A DNA stretch of 64,000 bases from JAFGPS01 sp964628465 (GTDB taxonomy: Bacteria > Planctomycetota > Phycisphaerae > Sedimentisphaerales > Anaerobacaceae): the NCBI GenBank assembly GCA_964628465.1, contig CAZVOA010000004.1:124001-188000 (forward strand). Direction: 5' to 3'. Of the stretch, positions 1 through 9,568 are shown piece after piece; position 1 is the stretch's first letter, and every line of letters begins with the position of its first letter. The notes under the pieces were generated by a model that was given only the letters and a program-made list of their open reading frames with translations, had not been told where the DNA came from and did not search any database. Made by a program: the position numbers and the translations under genes.

Positions 1-1
1 G

Positions 2-865
2 GATTGTCAGGTCCGTGAAGGAGACAATGTCAGCGCAGGGCAAGTGCTTCTCACTATTGGCCGCAAGAAGGCGGCTGATGCTTTTGTGCAGGCAGCCCAG
101 GATTCTCTTGCACGGGAACAGGAAGAATTAAAACGAGTTATAAAACTTGTTGAGAGCGGTGCAATTCCGGCAGAAGATCTGGAAACTGCGAATTTAAAGG
201 TCTCTCGCGCAAAGGCGGAACTCAGCAAAGCATTGGAAAGCGTTGATGATTACCAGATAAGAGCGCCCTGGGACGGTATGGTTGCGAAGGTTTTTGTTAC
301 GGATGGTTATTATGTAGCTCCCCGCGAATCTCTTGTCGAGATTTATGACCCTGCCAGTACAGTTATTGAATTTGCCATACCGGAATCGCAGTCGGCAGTT
401 GTACGAAAGGGTATGACTGTTGAGGCAGAGCTGGATGCTTATCCCGGACAGAAATTAAAAGGTGAAATTACAAGAATTTACCCTGAACTGAATCGCCAAA
501 CGAGGACGAGAACCGCCGAGGCGGTAATCATATACAACAACGGCATTTCGCTTTTGCCGGGAATGTTTGCCCGCTTACGGCTTGTGCTGGAAACTGCGGA
601 AAACGCTATTCTGATTCCAGATAAAGCGATTATCTTAAATACCATGAATGAGCCGGTGGCATTTGTAATTGTCGAGGAAAAGGCCCAAGCCAGAAAACTC
701 AAGCTCGGACTTGAAAAAAATCTGATGGTACAGGTACTTGAAGGAATCAAGCCGGGTGACAAGGTCGTTGTTGAAGGAAATGAAAAGCTCAAAAACGGCG
801 CGGCGGTGAAAGTCATCGGCGAAGAAGTTAAAAAGGGAAATAAAGAAACCGGCGGTAACAAATGA
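2..865 (+). CDS. RND efflux periplasmic adaptor (membrane fusion protein), 5' truncated by window edge
   Basis: Periplasmic adaptor subunit of a tripartite efflux pump, linking the inner-membrane RND pump encoded next to an outer-membrane channel. The reading frame is open from base 2, and its first residues (DCQVREGDNVSAGQVL) form a lipoyl/biotinyl-like hairpin, so the true start and signal peptide lie left of the window; the GTG at 44 is not the start. A coiled-coil hairpin follows (about residues 25-75 of the visible part), then the second lipoyl half (RAPWDGMVAKVFVTDG) and a beta-barrel with LLPGMFARLRL. The stop overlaps the next start by 4 bp (ATGA), so the two are translationally coupled. 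The substrate cannot be deduced. Confidence 0.9.
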   Translation, partial: DCQVREGDNVSAGQVLLTIGRKKAADAFVQAAQDSLAREQEELKRVIKLVESGAIPAEDLETANLKVSRAKAELSKALESVDDYQIRAPWDGMVAKVFVTDGYYVAPRESLVEIYDPASTVIEFAIPESQSAVVRKGMTVEAELDAYPGQKLKGEITRIYPELNRQTRTRTAEAVIIYNNGISLLPGMFARLRLVLETAENAILIPDKAIILNTMNEPVAFVIVEEKAQARKLKLGLEKNLMVQVLEGIKPGDKVVVEGNEKLKNGAAVKVIGEEVKKGNKETGGNK

Positions 866-3800
866 ATATCTCAAAATCTACATTATCAAGACCAATTGGG
901 GCTGCGGTTATTGCGATAGCGGTATTTGTGGTTGGTCTGTTTTCTCTCAGGCAGCTTGACGTTGATTATCTGCCGGAGATTACTTACCCTATGATAAAAA
1001 TTCACATCTGGTGGCGAGGGGCGACTCCGGAAGATATCGACAAAAATATCGCCGACCCAATCGAACGGGTATTGGCCACCGTTGACAATCTCGATTATCT
1101 CGTATCATCGAGCATCGAAGGTATGTACTCACTTGAGGTGAATTTTGAATATGGTGTTAAGGTTGAAGTGGCTTATCAGGATGTGATAACCGCAATGGGG
1201 CGCATTGCCAGAGATTTGCCTCCGGATATGGACCCTCCTGTAATAATAAAAGCTGATCCTTCTCAATTGCCGGTTATGCAGGTAACTGTTTCATCCGGAC
1301 AAAGAGATCTCGTCTGGCTTCGAGACTGGTGCGATAACTGGCTGCAGGACCGAATAGCGACTGTTGCAGGAACTGCGGGAGTGCAAATTGTCGGTGGTTT
1401 AAAAAGAGAGATTCGTGTTCATCTTGACCCTTCGCGAATGTTGGCTTACGGCCTTAGTCCTTCGGCTATTGCCAGAATTCTTTATGAAGAAAATAAAGAG
1501 ATGTTCGCAGGAAGGGTTACAGTAGAATCGCGTGAAATCATTGCCAGAACAATGGGTGAGTTCGAATCACTCGAAGAAATACGCAATGTCATTGTCGCTC
1601 ACAGCGATCAGGGTTTGGTATATCTGAAAGATGTGGCAAGTGTTGAAGATTCACACGAGGAAGCTCGTATTATAACCCGTTTTAACGGAGAAAATTGTGT
1701 TCAACTTAGTATTCTAAAGCAGGCCGAATCCAATACGGTGAAAGTTGCCAATGCTGTAAAGGAAAGACTCGAACAGCTCAAGTCGGAAATTCCGGAAGAT
1801 ATTGTTTTCGGTGTTGTGGAAAATCAGGGTGATTATGTTATGGCCGCTATTAATAGCGTTAAGGATTCCGCTATTGTGGCAGCGATATTAGTTATCATCG
1901 TTACTTATATTTTTCTCGGTCATTGGCGGCAGATTATTGTTCTGATTATCGCGATGCCGCTGACGCTGGCGGCAAATTTCTTTGTGATGAAAATGGCGGG
2001 TTTCAGTCTGAACATTTTCTCGCTCGGCGGGCTGGTTGTAGCTATGGGTGTCGTGCTGGATAATTCGATTGTCGCCGTTGAAAATATCACCCGCATAAAG
2101 AACCTCAATGGAAGCGAATCAACTCTCAAGGCGATGAGTGAAATCGGGACAGCGATGATGGCGGCAACGTTGTCTTATCTTGCTCTGTTTCTACCTTTTT
2201 TGCTTGTACCCGGACTTATGTCACTGCTGTTTAAAGAGTTGGTAATGGTTATTGCCGGTATCGCGGTTTTATCACTTTTTATAGCTCTGACCATAACGCC
2301 CTTAATATCGGATCGTCTCATTAAACAAGGCCATACGAAAAAGGGAATAGGCCGTATTCTGGACATCGTGAATGATTACGCGGCGAAAGGTTACGGCGGA
2401 CTACTTGCTGTATCATTGAAGTTAAGATGGTTAGTTATATTAATTGCCGTAGCATTACTGGGATTAGGTGTTTTTCTTTTTGGTCAAACAGGTTCAGAAT
2501 TTCTGCCGGAAATAGATGACGGCAGAGTAATGATAAAATTAATACTGCCGGCAGGAACTTCTGTTGAAAAGACAAACGGTATTCTGGCATCTATTGAGCA
2601 GAAAATAAAGGATGATGAGGCAATACAGAGCCGCTTCACATTGGCCGGGGGTCGTGTCTGGGGCCTTTATACTTATGAGACCGCAGAACAGGGCGAAATA
2701 GATATACAACTTGTGCCAAAAAAACAAAGACAAATTTCAACGGATGATTTCATACAAAAGTTGAGGCCTGAAATGGGCAAAATTCCTGTCCCCGGCGGAA
2801 AGCTCGCCGTGATGCATATGAAAATAAAAGGTATCAGGCAATCAGGGCAGCAGCAGGTGGAAGTAAAAATCAGCGGAGCGGATATTGAAGAAATATTTGC
2901 TTTCGCTCAAAAAGCGGCATCAACTTTGAACCAGACCGAAGGACTTACCGGCGTGAATCTCTCGATGAATTTGACCAAGCCGGAATACAGGGTCTATGTT
3001 GACCGTGCAAGAGCTTCGGCACTGCAGATTCCTATAAGACAGGTTGCCCAGACGCTTCGATCGCTTATTCAGGGTGAAGTTGCGACTCAATACAGAGATG
3101 CATCCGAATATTATGCCATTAGGGTAATGGTGCCTGAAACAAAGATTAACAGTAAAGAGGATATCGAGCAGTTAATACTTGAAAACGCGAAAGGTCAGCA
3201 ATTTTATCTTCGTGACATTGCTGAAGTAAAAAGAGCGGTCGGCCCGATTGAGATTGTCAGAGAAGATCAGGCAAAACAAGTTATCGTACGCGCTGATTCT
3301 TCAGGAATCAGCATAGGCCAAGCGGTTAAAGCAGCCGAAGAAGCATTGTCAAAGCTTGAAAAACCAAACGGAGTTAATCTTGAAATGGGCGGCCAGGCGC
3401 AGATGATGGCTGAAATGACAAAAACCGCCAAATGGCTGCTTGGTTTTGCAGTTTTCTTTGCCTTTGTGATTCTTGCTGTACAGTTTGAAAGTGTAAAACT
3501 GCCAATTTTGATTTTGATTTGCCTGCCATTTTGCGTTATCGGAATGATTTATGGATTATACTGGTCTGGTTTGGCAGTCGGGGCAACCGTAGCGATTGGT
3601 CTTTTGGTAGTAGTAGCGGCTATGGTAAATGACGGCGTTCTTTTACTTACATATACAGAAGAAATCAGGAAAAGTGAAAATCTTTCAGCTTTTGACGCTG
3701 TATTAAAAGCAAGCAAAATACGTTTCAGACCGAGACTTATGACGACTGTCAGTACAATAGCAGGTTTTATTCCGCTGGCGTTAAATCTCGGCGAAGGCGG

Positions 3801-3909
3801 AGACCTGCTTCAGCCGATGGCGGTCGCAGCAATAGGCGGACTTATATTTGAAATTGCCGCGGCTTTATTGTTAATGCCATGTATATATTTGGTTTTTAGC
3901 AGAAAATAG
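862..3909 (+). CDS. RND superfamily efflux pump, inner-membrane subunit
   Basis: Proton-driven resistance-nodulation-division transporter of 1015 residues, normal length for the AcrB/CzcA superfamily. One N-terminal helix (about 12-30) is followed by a large periplasmic porter domain, then helix bundles near 335-530, a second periplasmic half, and bundles near 855-1010. In the TM4 region, where AcrB-type pumps have two adjacent Asp, this protein has MGVVLDNSIVAVENI, so Asp-Asn replaces Asp-Asp while the VEN motif is kept. Coupled by a 4-bp overlap to the adaptor gene. Heavy-metal versus hydrophobic substrate cannot be decided from sequence. A short degraded copy of its 3' end occurs at about 5249-5300. 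Confidence 0.93.
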   Translation: MNISKSTLSRPIGAAVIAIAVFVVGLFSLRQLDVDYLPEITYPMIKIHIWWRGATPEDIDKNIADPIERVLATVDNLDYLVSSSIEGMYSLEVNFEYGVKVEVAYQDVITAMGRIARDLPPDMDPPVIIKADPSQLPVMQVTVSSGQRDLVWLRDWCDNWLQDRIATVAGTAGVQIVGGLKREIRVHLDPSRMLAYGLSPSAIARILYEENKEMFAGRVTVESREIIARTMGEFESLEEIRNVIVAHSDQGLVYLKDVASVEDSHEEARIITRFNGENCVQLSILKQAESNTVKVANAVKERLEQLKSEIPEDIVFGVVENQGDYVMAAINSVKDSAIVAAILVIIVTYIFLGHWRQIIVLIIAMPLTLAANFFVMKMAGFSLNIFSLGGLVVAMGVVLDNSIVAVENITRIKNLNGSESTLKAMSEIGTAMMAATLSYLALFLPFLLVPGLMSLLFKELVMVIAGIAVLSLFIALTITPLISDRLIKQGHTKKGIGRILDIVNDYAAKGYGGLLAVSLKLRWLVILIAVALLGLGVFLFGQTGSEFLPEIDDGRVMIKLILPAGTSVEKTNGILASIEQKIKDDEAIQSRFTLAGGRVWGLYTYETAEQGEIDIQLVPKKQRQISTDDFIQKLRPEMGKIPVPGGKLAVMHMKIKGIRQSGQQQVEVKISGADIEEIFAFAQKAASTLNQTEGLTGVNLSMNLTKPEYRVYVDRARASALQIPIRQVAQTLRSLIQGEVATQYRDASEYYAIRVMVPETKINSKEDIEQLILENAKGQQFYLRDIAEVKRAVGPIEIVREDQAKQVIVRADSSGISIGQAVKAAEEALSKLEKPNGVNLEMGGQAQMMAEMTKTAKWLLGFAVFFAFVILAVQFESVKLPILILICLPFCVIGMIYGLYWSGLAVGATVAIGLLVVVAAMVNDGVLLLTYTEEIRKSENLSAFDAVLKASKIRFRPRLMTTVSTIAGFIPLALNLGEGGDLLQPMAVAAIGGLIFEIAAALLLMPCIYLVFSRK

Positions 3910-4019
3910 AACTACGATTTTCTTAAATAATTTATACCTTTTCTCAATTTTACAAAACACAGGTGATATTGTCGCAGATAATCCATTATAGTATTGTTCA
4001 AACAATGATAGCTGTCTGG

Positions 4020-5147
4020 CTACTGCAGAACCATACTCAGGAGTCCTATTAACGCACCGCCTAATATCAACCAGGTTGAGTTCACCTTAAAACGGATCAG
4101 CAGTACCAAAGAAGCAAGAGCGATCATAATTGTCAGCGGGTCAATCAGTGATGCGTTTCCAAGCTGCCATGTTACCGCGGCCATGAGGCTCAAAGATGCA
4201 GCGTTGACTCCGTCTAAAAGACTACTAAACCAGGTTGACTTACGCATGCGCGGAATCAATGGATTGGAAATCGCCACAAAAATGAAAGATGGGAGGAATA
4301 TTCCTATTGTTGCTAACAAAGCTCCCAACCAGCCGCCGACAACAAAGCCGATAAAGGTCGCTGTTGTGAAAACCGGCCCAGGTGTTAATTGTCCTATTGC
4401 TATGGCATCTATTAACTGCTGGTCGGTCAGCCAGCCGAAACGCTCAACAAGATCAGCACGCAAAAAAGCAAGCAAAACATAGCCGCTTCCATACAGCACG
4501 GAGCCAATCTTAAGAAATGTAAAAAACAACAAAGGGAAGCTGAAAGCAGTAGATGCCTGTGTTAGCGTGCCGACTGCGCCAAGCGGAAAAAGCATCACTC
4601 CTAAAGTTTGTTTACTAAGCCGCTGATAATTCATTATTAACATTACTGCCAGTCCGCCTGCAAAGAGCAGCGCTATTTCATTTACCCCCACAAAATACAA
4701 AATCAGAATTACCAGACCCGCGCCCGCAGTCAGAGGGCCTTTGATTGCCTTTTTGCCCAGATTCCATAATGCCTGGGCAATGACTGCAATAACCACAGGT
4801 TTAATTCCATATAGCAGCCACTGTGCCTGCGGCATTGTACCAAATCTCACATATATCCATGATAGCACAAGCACAATTAGCATAGCCGGTATGATGAAAC
4901 ATACTCCGGCTGCGATAAGTCCTTTCCATCCGGCACGTAAATAGCCGATATGAATCGCCATCTCCGTGGAATTGGGACCGGGAATCAGGTTTGTCGCACC
5001 AACTATGTCCAGAAATTCCTGATCGCTGAGCCATTTGCGGCGTTTGACTGTTTCATCGTGCATCATTGCGATATGAGCCGCTGGTCCCCCAAAGGCGGTA
5101 AGACCCAGCCTGAAAAACAACTTTGCTATTTCGTTCAATTTTTTCAT
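4020..5147 (-). CDS. chrA: ChrA-type chromate/anion transporter
   Basis: Integral membrane protein of 375 residues, the size of a bidomain CHR-family transporter. Two homologous halves are visible: the N-terminal one opens with LGLTAFGGPAAHIAMM and carries NLIPGPNSTEMAIHIGY; the C-terminal one has KIGSVLYGSGYVLLAFLRADLV and QLTPGPVFTTATFIGF. The repeated PGP motif is the family signature. Known members export chromate or import sulfate-like anions; which applies here is not visible. Transcribed convergently with the RND genes, with 110 bp between the stops. No strong ribosome binding site precedes the ATG. Confidence 0.88.
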   Translation of the reverse strand: MKKLNEIAKLFFRLGLTAFGGPAAHIAMMHDETVKRRKWLSDQEFLDIVGATNLIPGPNSTEMAIHIGYLRAGWKGLIAAGVCFIIPAMLIVLVLSWIYVRFGTMPQAQWLLYGIKPVVIAVIAQALWNLGKKAIKGPLTAGAGLVILILYFVGVNEIALLFAGGLAVMLIMNYQRLSKQTLGVMLFPLGAVGTLTQASTAFSFPLLFFTFLKIGSVLYGSGYVLLAFLRADLVERFGWLTDQQLIDAIAIGQLTPGPVFTTATFIGFVVGGWLGALLATIGIFLPSFIFVAISNPLIPRMRKSTWFSSLLDGVNAASLSLMAAVTWQLGNASLIDPLTIMIALASLVLLIRFKVNSTWLILGGALIGLLSMVLQ

Positions 5148-5487
5148 ACAATTTTTATGGTACTATTTTACTGTGAAATAATCATCTTGCAACAGGATGT
5201 GTCAATATGGGTATAGTTTATCTTAATCACCCGAACGAAGCGTAAACAGTCGCAGCCATAAGCGGGCTTATATTTGAAATTGTCGCTGTATTTTCGGACA
5301 ATTCCTGCATAGCTGGTATAATCACAAGCTGCATAAAAAAATTCTTTTTTATTTGAAGAAAATCATTGAATCCTGTGTAATTATTTATAATATTGTATTA
5401 ATAATTCGATTTTCGAATTTTGTGAATCGAAGATTCGAGCAGCAAGTCGCAATATACAAATTATATTATTAGCCGGGTACAAATGAA
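5148..5487. other. Intergenic region between chrA and corA
   Basis: 340 bp without an intact gene. It holds the RND remnant at about 5249-5300 and an AT-rich stretch with overlapping inverted repeats around 5404-5437 (TTCGATT at 5405-5411 pairs with AATCGAA at 5425-5431). These may serve as an operator or leader structure for corA. The chrA promoter should also lie here, but I see no clear hexamer pair for it. Confidence 0.5.
5249..5300 (+). pseudogene. Decayed fragment of an RND transporter 3' end
   Basis: About 45-50 bp here closely match 3823-3870 inside the RND pump gene. Read in frame, it gives VAAISGLIFEIVAVF against VAAIGGLIFEIAAAL in the pump. The similarity stops abruptly on the left and fades on the right. 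It is probably the remnant of a second RND gene or of a partial duplication, with chrA now between the two copies. It has no start codon and no complete domain. Confidence 0.6.
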
Positions 5488-6402
5488 GTGCTAAAAAAAC
5501 TATATATCAACAATGGAAAAGTTTCAGAAGTAGGAGAGGGTGAAGCTGTTGTTTCCGTGTACAGCGCTCCTAATGAAACCGAGCGAAAGTACCTTATCGA
5601 ACATCTAAAGATAGATGAGCATACTCTTAATTCATCTCTCGACCCGGATGAGCTGAGCCGGCTTGAGTTCGAACCCGAGCATATAGCAATGATTTGTAAA
5701 AGGCCAAAACGATATACCGCTGAAGACAGCTTTCATTTTAAGGTGCTTTCGACTGGCGTTTTTCTTTTCAAGAATCACATGGTAATTGTTCTTGCAGAAG
5801 ATGTATCACTTTTCGAAGGCAGATCTTTTATTAAGATACAAACTATTCAGGATATTTTATTAAAGCTCATTTACCAGGCTATTTTGCATTTCGTTGAGCA
5901 TATCAGGAGCATAACTCTCATTTCAACCGAGCTTGAGCAGCAGATAAATCTTGCTATGGGCAATACAGACCTGCTGCATCTTTTTACGCTCGAGAAGAGC
6001 CTTGTTTATTATCTCAGCGCTATAAACTCCAATGGTGTTATGATTGAGAAAATTAAGAACAATGCCTCTAAGATTGGATTAAGCCCGGAAAACCTCGAAT
6101 TTCTCGATGATATTGTGATTGAGAACAACCAATGCCGCGGCCAGGCGGAAATTTATTCACAAGTTCTTGCAAGTCTTATGGATGCGCGTGCCTCTATTAT
6201 CAGCAATAATCTAAACGTAAGAATCAAAACTCTTACTATTTTAACAATCGCCATTATGCTCCCAACGATGGTAGTTAGTGTTTTTTCGATGAATGTCAGG
6301 ATACCGCTTAGCGAATTCCATAATGCCTTTTGGATAATTGTTCTGCTTTCAGCAATCCCGCCAATAGCAGTAGCTGTACTCTGGCGAAAAATGAAGTGGT
6401 AA
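5488..6402 (+). CDS. corA: CorA-family divalent metal ion transporter
   Basis: Magnesium/cobalt channel of the CorA family, 304 residues, with a large cytoplasmic N-terminal domain, a long stalk helix (about 130-240) and two C-terminal helices (about 243-262 and 275-297). The pore signature, normally GMN, reads SMN (VFSMNVRIPL) at about residues 267-269, so the Gly is replaced while Met-Asn is kept. The start is GTG at 5488; the nearby ATG at 5483 is out of frame and stops after three codons. Stands alone in its transcription unit. Confidence 0.88.
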   Translation: MLKKLYINNGKVSEVGEGEAVVSVYSAPNETERKYLIEHLKIDEHTLNSSLDPDELSRLEFEPEHIAMICKRPKRYTAEDSFHFKVLSTGVFLFKNHMVIVLAEDVSLFEGRSFIKIQTIQDILLKLIYQAILHFVEHIRSITLISTELEQQINLAMGNTDLLHLFTLEKSLVYYLSAINSNGVMIEKIKNNASKIGLSPENLEFLDDIVIENNQCRGQAEIYSQVLASLMDARASIISNNLNVRIKTLTILTIAIMLPTMVVSVFSMNVRIPLSEFHNAFWIIVLLSAIPPIAVAVLWRKMKW

Positions 6403-6433
6403 GCAGGATTTACAGTTTCCTTATATTCCTTTA

Positions 6434-6463
6434 TTGACATATCAAACTTGATTCGGTTATAGT
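6434..6463 (+). promoter_or_regulatory. Probable sigma-70 promoter for the phosphomannomutase gene
   Basis: TTGACA at 6434-6439 and TATAGT at 6458-6463, separated by 18 bp, lie about 90 bp upstream of the ATG at 6554. The -35 box matches the consensus fully and the -10 box at five of six positions. Confidence 0.55.
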
Positions 6464-6553
6464 ATTAGGTGTGTTTTTGAAATTGTTAATTTGGAGTGGG
6501 TTTCGGCTTACTTAAATATAAAGCCATTATTTAAAATTAAGGGAGTGAATCGA

Positions 6554-7924
6554 ATGGATGCTGGAATTTTTAAGGCATATGACATAAGAGGAGTTTATGG
6601 TGAGCAGTTCAACGAAGAAGACGCATGGAAAATAGGTTGCGCTACGGCTCGATTTTTACCTTCCCTTCTTCGCGGCTACGAACGTGGTCAGGCAAATATG
6701 CAATCAATCTGCGTTGGCCGGGATATGAGAACTCACAGCGAACCTCTTGCCAAGGCGCTCATTGAAGGTATGATTTCGACTGGTGTGAATGTAATAGATA
6801 TCGGTATGATTGATACGCCGCAGATGTATTTTGCGATTAATCACCTTGGTACATGCGGCGGCGTGCAGGTTACGGCCTCACATAATCCAGCAAAATATAA
6901 CGGCTTCAAAGTCTCCGGTATTAACGCAAAACCGGTCGGGGCTGATACCGGCCTGAAAGATATTGAGCATATTGCCCTGGCATTGCTTCATACAAAGGGT
7001 AAGCCACTCGGCTCGGTAGTCAAGAAAGACCTGACTGAAGAATATAAGAATCATGTTCTAAAGTTCCTGAAGCCGAATATTAAAGAACTTAAAATCGCGG
7101 TCGATGCATCCAACGGTATGGCAGGCAAAATGGTTCCTGCGATTTTTGGCGATTTACCAATAGAAATTATAGATATCAATTTCGAGCATGACGGCAAATT
7201 CAAGCATGAGCCGAATCCGCTTGTCGAGAAATATCTTTCCCAGGTTAAATCGACAATAAAAAAGGATAAATGTGATTTCGGCGTTTGCTTTGATGGCGAT
7301 GCCGACCGTTTGATGATGATTGACGAAAAAGGCAAGACAATTGGATGCGATTTAATGACCGCTTTGATGGTTCCGTATTTCCTTGAAAAAGAGCCGAAGT
7401 CCGTGGTTGTTTATGATTTGCGAAGCAGCAGGATAGTTATGGAAGAAATCATCAATCATGGCGGAACGCCGCGGAGAGAACGCGTAGGTCATGCTTATAT
7501 GAAAAAAGCACTTCGAGATTCACACGCGATATTCGGCGGAGAACTTTCAGGGCATTTTTATTATCGTGATAGTTTCTATACCGATTCAGGTTTAATTACG
7601 TTAGTGCATATGATAAACATTGTCAGCAGTTCTAAATTACCTGTTAGTGAGCTTATAAAACCTCTGCGGAAATATTCATCAAGCGGTGAAATGAATTTTG
7701 AAGTAGAAGACAAGCAAGCTAAAATGGATGAGCTTGCCAAACGCTACAGTGACGGCCAGATTGACCAGCTTGATGGTGTTACGATAAGCTTCAAGGATTG
7801 GTGGTGTAATTGCAGACCAAGCAATACCGAGCCTTTGCTGCGATTGAACGTTGAAGCCAAAACAAAAGAAATGCTGGATGAAAAGCTTTCGGAAATTTCC
7901 GGCCTGCTTGGCAAAGCAGTCTAA
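6554..7924 (+). CDS. manB: Phosphomannomutase/phosphoglucomutase
   Basis: Alpha-D-phosphohexomutase of 456 residues, interconverting mannose-6-P and mannose-1-P (and possibly the glucose equivalents), feeding GDP-mannose and surface polysaccharide synthesis. It begins FKAYDIRGVYG; the catalytic phosphoserine loop is TASHNPAKYNG, the metal loop FDGDADRLMM, the sugar-binding loop GGELSGHFYYRD, and the C-terminal phosphate-binding loop CRPSNTEPLLRLNVEA. All four domains are complete. The ATG at 6554 is chosen over the in-frame codon at 6491 because GGGAG precedes it at good spacing and the protein then starts just before the conserved FKAYDIRG. Mannose versus glucose preference is not determinable. 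Confidence 0.92.
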   Translation: MDAGIFKAYDIRGVYGEQFNEEDAWKIGCATARFLPSLLRGYERGQANMQSICVGRDMRTHSEPLAKALIEGMISTGVNVIDIGMIDTPQMYFAINHLGTCGGVQVTASHNPAKYNGFKVSGINAKPVGADTGLKDIEHIALALLHTKGKPLGSVVKKDLTEEYKNHVLKFLKPNIKELKIAVDASNGMAGKMVPAIFGDLPIEIIDINFEHDGKFKHEPNPLVEKYLSQVKSTIKKDKCDFGVCFDGDADRLMMIDEKGKTIGCDLMTALMVPYFLEKEPKSVVVYDLRSSRIVMEEIINHGGTPRRERVGHAYMKKALRDSHAIFGGELSGHFYYRDSFYTDSGLITLVHMINIVSSSKLPVSELIKPLRKYSSSGEMNFEVEDKQAKMDELAKRYSDGQIDQLDGVTISFKDWWCNCRPSNTEPLLRLNVEAKTKEMLDEKLSEISGLLGKAV

Positions 7925-7945
7925 TTTTGGTTTGCGTAATATATC

Positions 7946-8875
7946 ATGCCGGTAAAGGAAATAATCGTATTAATTGTATTCATAGCGGCGGTAGCTTTTA
8001 CATATATTGGTGAGGCTGTACTTTTTAGTTTGTTTATTTATAACAAATTTAAGAAAAGAAAATCTCGTGTTCTCCTGACTAAGCGGGCGATTTTTATTCA
8101 TCTTTTTGCGATTATAGGAATCATCGGCTTTTGTTATGGTTATTTTGTCGAGACTTACAATATAGAAGTGAATAATTTCGAGCTTCAAACAGACAAACTC
8201 AAAGAAACGAGTTTTCGTATAGTTCAGTTTTCCGATTTACACTGTGATAGAAGACCAGCAAATGAGAAAAAGATTATCGAAATTATAAACGGCTTGAACC
8301 CTGATGTTATTGTTTTCACAGGAGATGCCATAAATAGACCTTTTTACCTGCCGGTTTTTAAAGAGACGATGAAAAATCTTGAAGCACCTTTAGGTAAGTT
8401 CGCTGTTTACGGCAATTGGGAATTATGGCATTGGCCGGGACTGGATTATTATTCACAAACAGGTTTCGACCTTTTACATGAAAAAAGCGTTTCTTTGAAA
8501 AAAAACAATGAAACTATAACAGTTTCGGGATTAAGATGCGATAATGGCCGAATCGCGGACGGTACAATAGGAAATCTTTCAAGTGAAGTTTATAACGTTT
8601 TTCTATTTCATTTTCCCGACTTTGCAAAATATATTTATGATTATAACGTTGACCTTTATCTCTGCGGGCATACCCACGGCGGCCAGATTGCCCTGCCGTT
8701 TTACGGAGCGTTAATTACGATGTCAAAATACGGCAAAAAATATGAATCTGGAAAATATCAGGTTGGCAAAACTATTTTGTACATAAATCGAGGTCTTGGA
8801 ATGGATGCTTATCAGCCAAGGATACGATTTTTCGCAAAACCTGAAATTACGGTTTTTGATATAATTCCGAAATAA
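7946..8875 (+). CDS. Membrane-anchored metallophosphoesterase (YkuE-like)
   Basis: Calcineurin-like metallophosphoesterase of 309 residues. Two hydrophobic helices (about 5-30 and 50-70) tether a catalytic domain. Metal-binding motifs are in order: FSDLHCD (about 90), VFTGDAIN (about 115), YGNWE (about 150) and CGHTHGGQ (about 245). The third motif is GNW where most relatives have GNH, replacing the usual catalytic or metal-ligand His. Related proteins act on phospholipid headgroups or lipid intermediates such as UDP-diacylglucosamine; the substrate here is unknown. Lies 21 bp after the mutase gene and 19 bp before mntP, so the three are probably co-transcribed. Confidence 0.82.
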   Translation: MPVKEIIVLIVFIAAVAFTYIGEAVLFSLFIYNKFKKRKSRVLLTKRAIFIHLFAIIGIIGFCYGYFVETYNIEVNNFELQTDKLKETSFRIVQFSDLHCDRRPANEKKIIEIINGLNPDVIVFTGDAINRPFYLPVFKETMKNLEAPLGKFAVYGNWELWHWPGLDYYSQTGFDLLHEKSVSLKKNNETITVSGLRCDNGRIADGTIGNLSSEVYNVFLFHFPDFAKYIYDYNVDLYLCGHTHGGQIALPFYGALITMSKYGKKYESGKYQVGKTILYINRGLGMDAYQPRIRFFAKPEITVFDIIPK

Positions 8876-8894
8876 TATCAATATAATAGGTTTT

Positions 8895-9458
8895 ATGGAA
8901 TATATATCAGTTATAATTATCGCTATTGGCCTTGCAATGGATGCGTTCGCTGTTTCCGTCGCAAGTGGAGCCGCATACAAACAGCTTCATGTAAAACACG
9001 CTTTCAGAATGGCGGCTTTCTTCGGCGGATTCCAGGCATTTATGCCGCTAATAGGAGCTTTGGCTGGACTTTGTATCAAATCTTATATCCAGGAAATAGA
9101 CCATTGGATTGCCTTTATAATTTTGTCTATCGTGGGCGGAAAGATGATTTACGAAGCTTTTAAAATCGCTGAGGTCGAAAGCAGTTGCAATCCTTCTAAT
9201 ATTCTTGTTTTGCTGACCTTATCTGTCGCGACAAGTATAGATGCCCTGGTAGTTGGTATTACACTATCTCTTGTTGCCTCTAATATTATCGCAGCGGTTA
9301 TTATAATCGGCCTTGTAACTTTTGTACTATCATATCTTGGGGTGTATATAGGCAAGAAATTCGGGCATTTCTTCGAGAACAAAATTGAAGTTATTGGAGG
9401 ACTTGTTCTTATCGCACTTGGAATCAAAATCCTGGCAGCACATATATTCTTCAATTAA
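8895..9458 (+). CDS. mntP: MntP-family manganese efflux pump
   Basis: Small six-helix inner-membrane exporter of 187 residues, exactly the family size. Two related halves carry the conserved membrane aspartates in LAMDAFAVSVASG (about 16) and TSIDALVVGITLS (about 118), the residues needed for Mn(II) export in characterised MntP. It starts at an ATG 19 bp after the phosphoesterase stop. There is no room for the Mn-sensing yybP-ykoY riboswitch that often precedes mntP, so control probably comes from upstream or is absent. Confidence 0.9.
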   Translation: MEYISVIIIAIGLAMDAFAVSVASGAAYKQLHVKHAFRMAAFFGGFQAFMPLIGALAGLCIKSYIQEIDHWIAFIILSIVGGKMIYEAFKIAEVESSCNPSNILVLLTLSVATSIDALVVGITLSLVASNIIAAVIIIGLVTFVLSYLGVYIGKKFGHFFENKIEVIGGLVLIALGIKILAAHIFFN

Positions 9459-9499
9459 ACTTGCACAAGATAAACATCGTTATATAATATATTACAGTT

Positions 9500-9534
9500 G
9501 TATGATGATTGTCTAACTTATAATATTATCATAC
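9500..9534. repeat. Inverted repeat between mntP and the DUF362 gene
   Basis: GTATGAT at 9500-9506 pairs with ATCATAC at 9528-9534, a 7-bp perfect stem with a 21-nt loop. The T-run after it is weak. It could be a poor terminator for mntP or an operator for the gene starting at 9569. Confidence 0.35.
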
Positions 9535-9568
9535 GTTATTTTGATATTTATCTCAGAAAGAAGCTTCT

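Noticed and set aside
6491..6553. N-terminal extension of phosphomannomutase
   Set aside because: It lies upstream of a well-placed ribosome binding site and has no counterpart in the family.
8876..8894. yybP-ykoY manganese riboswitch before mntP
   Set aside because: Only 19 bp lie between the genes, too little for the aptamer.
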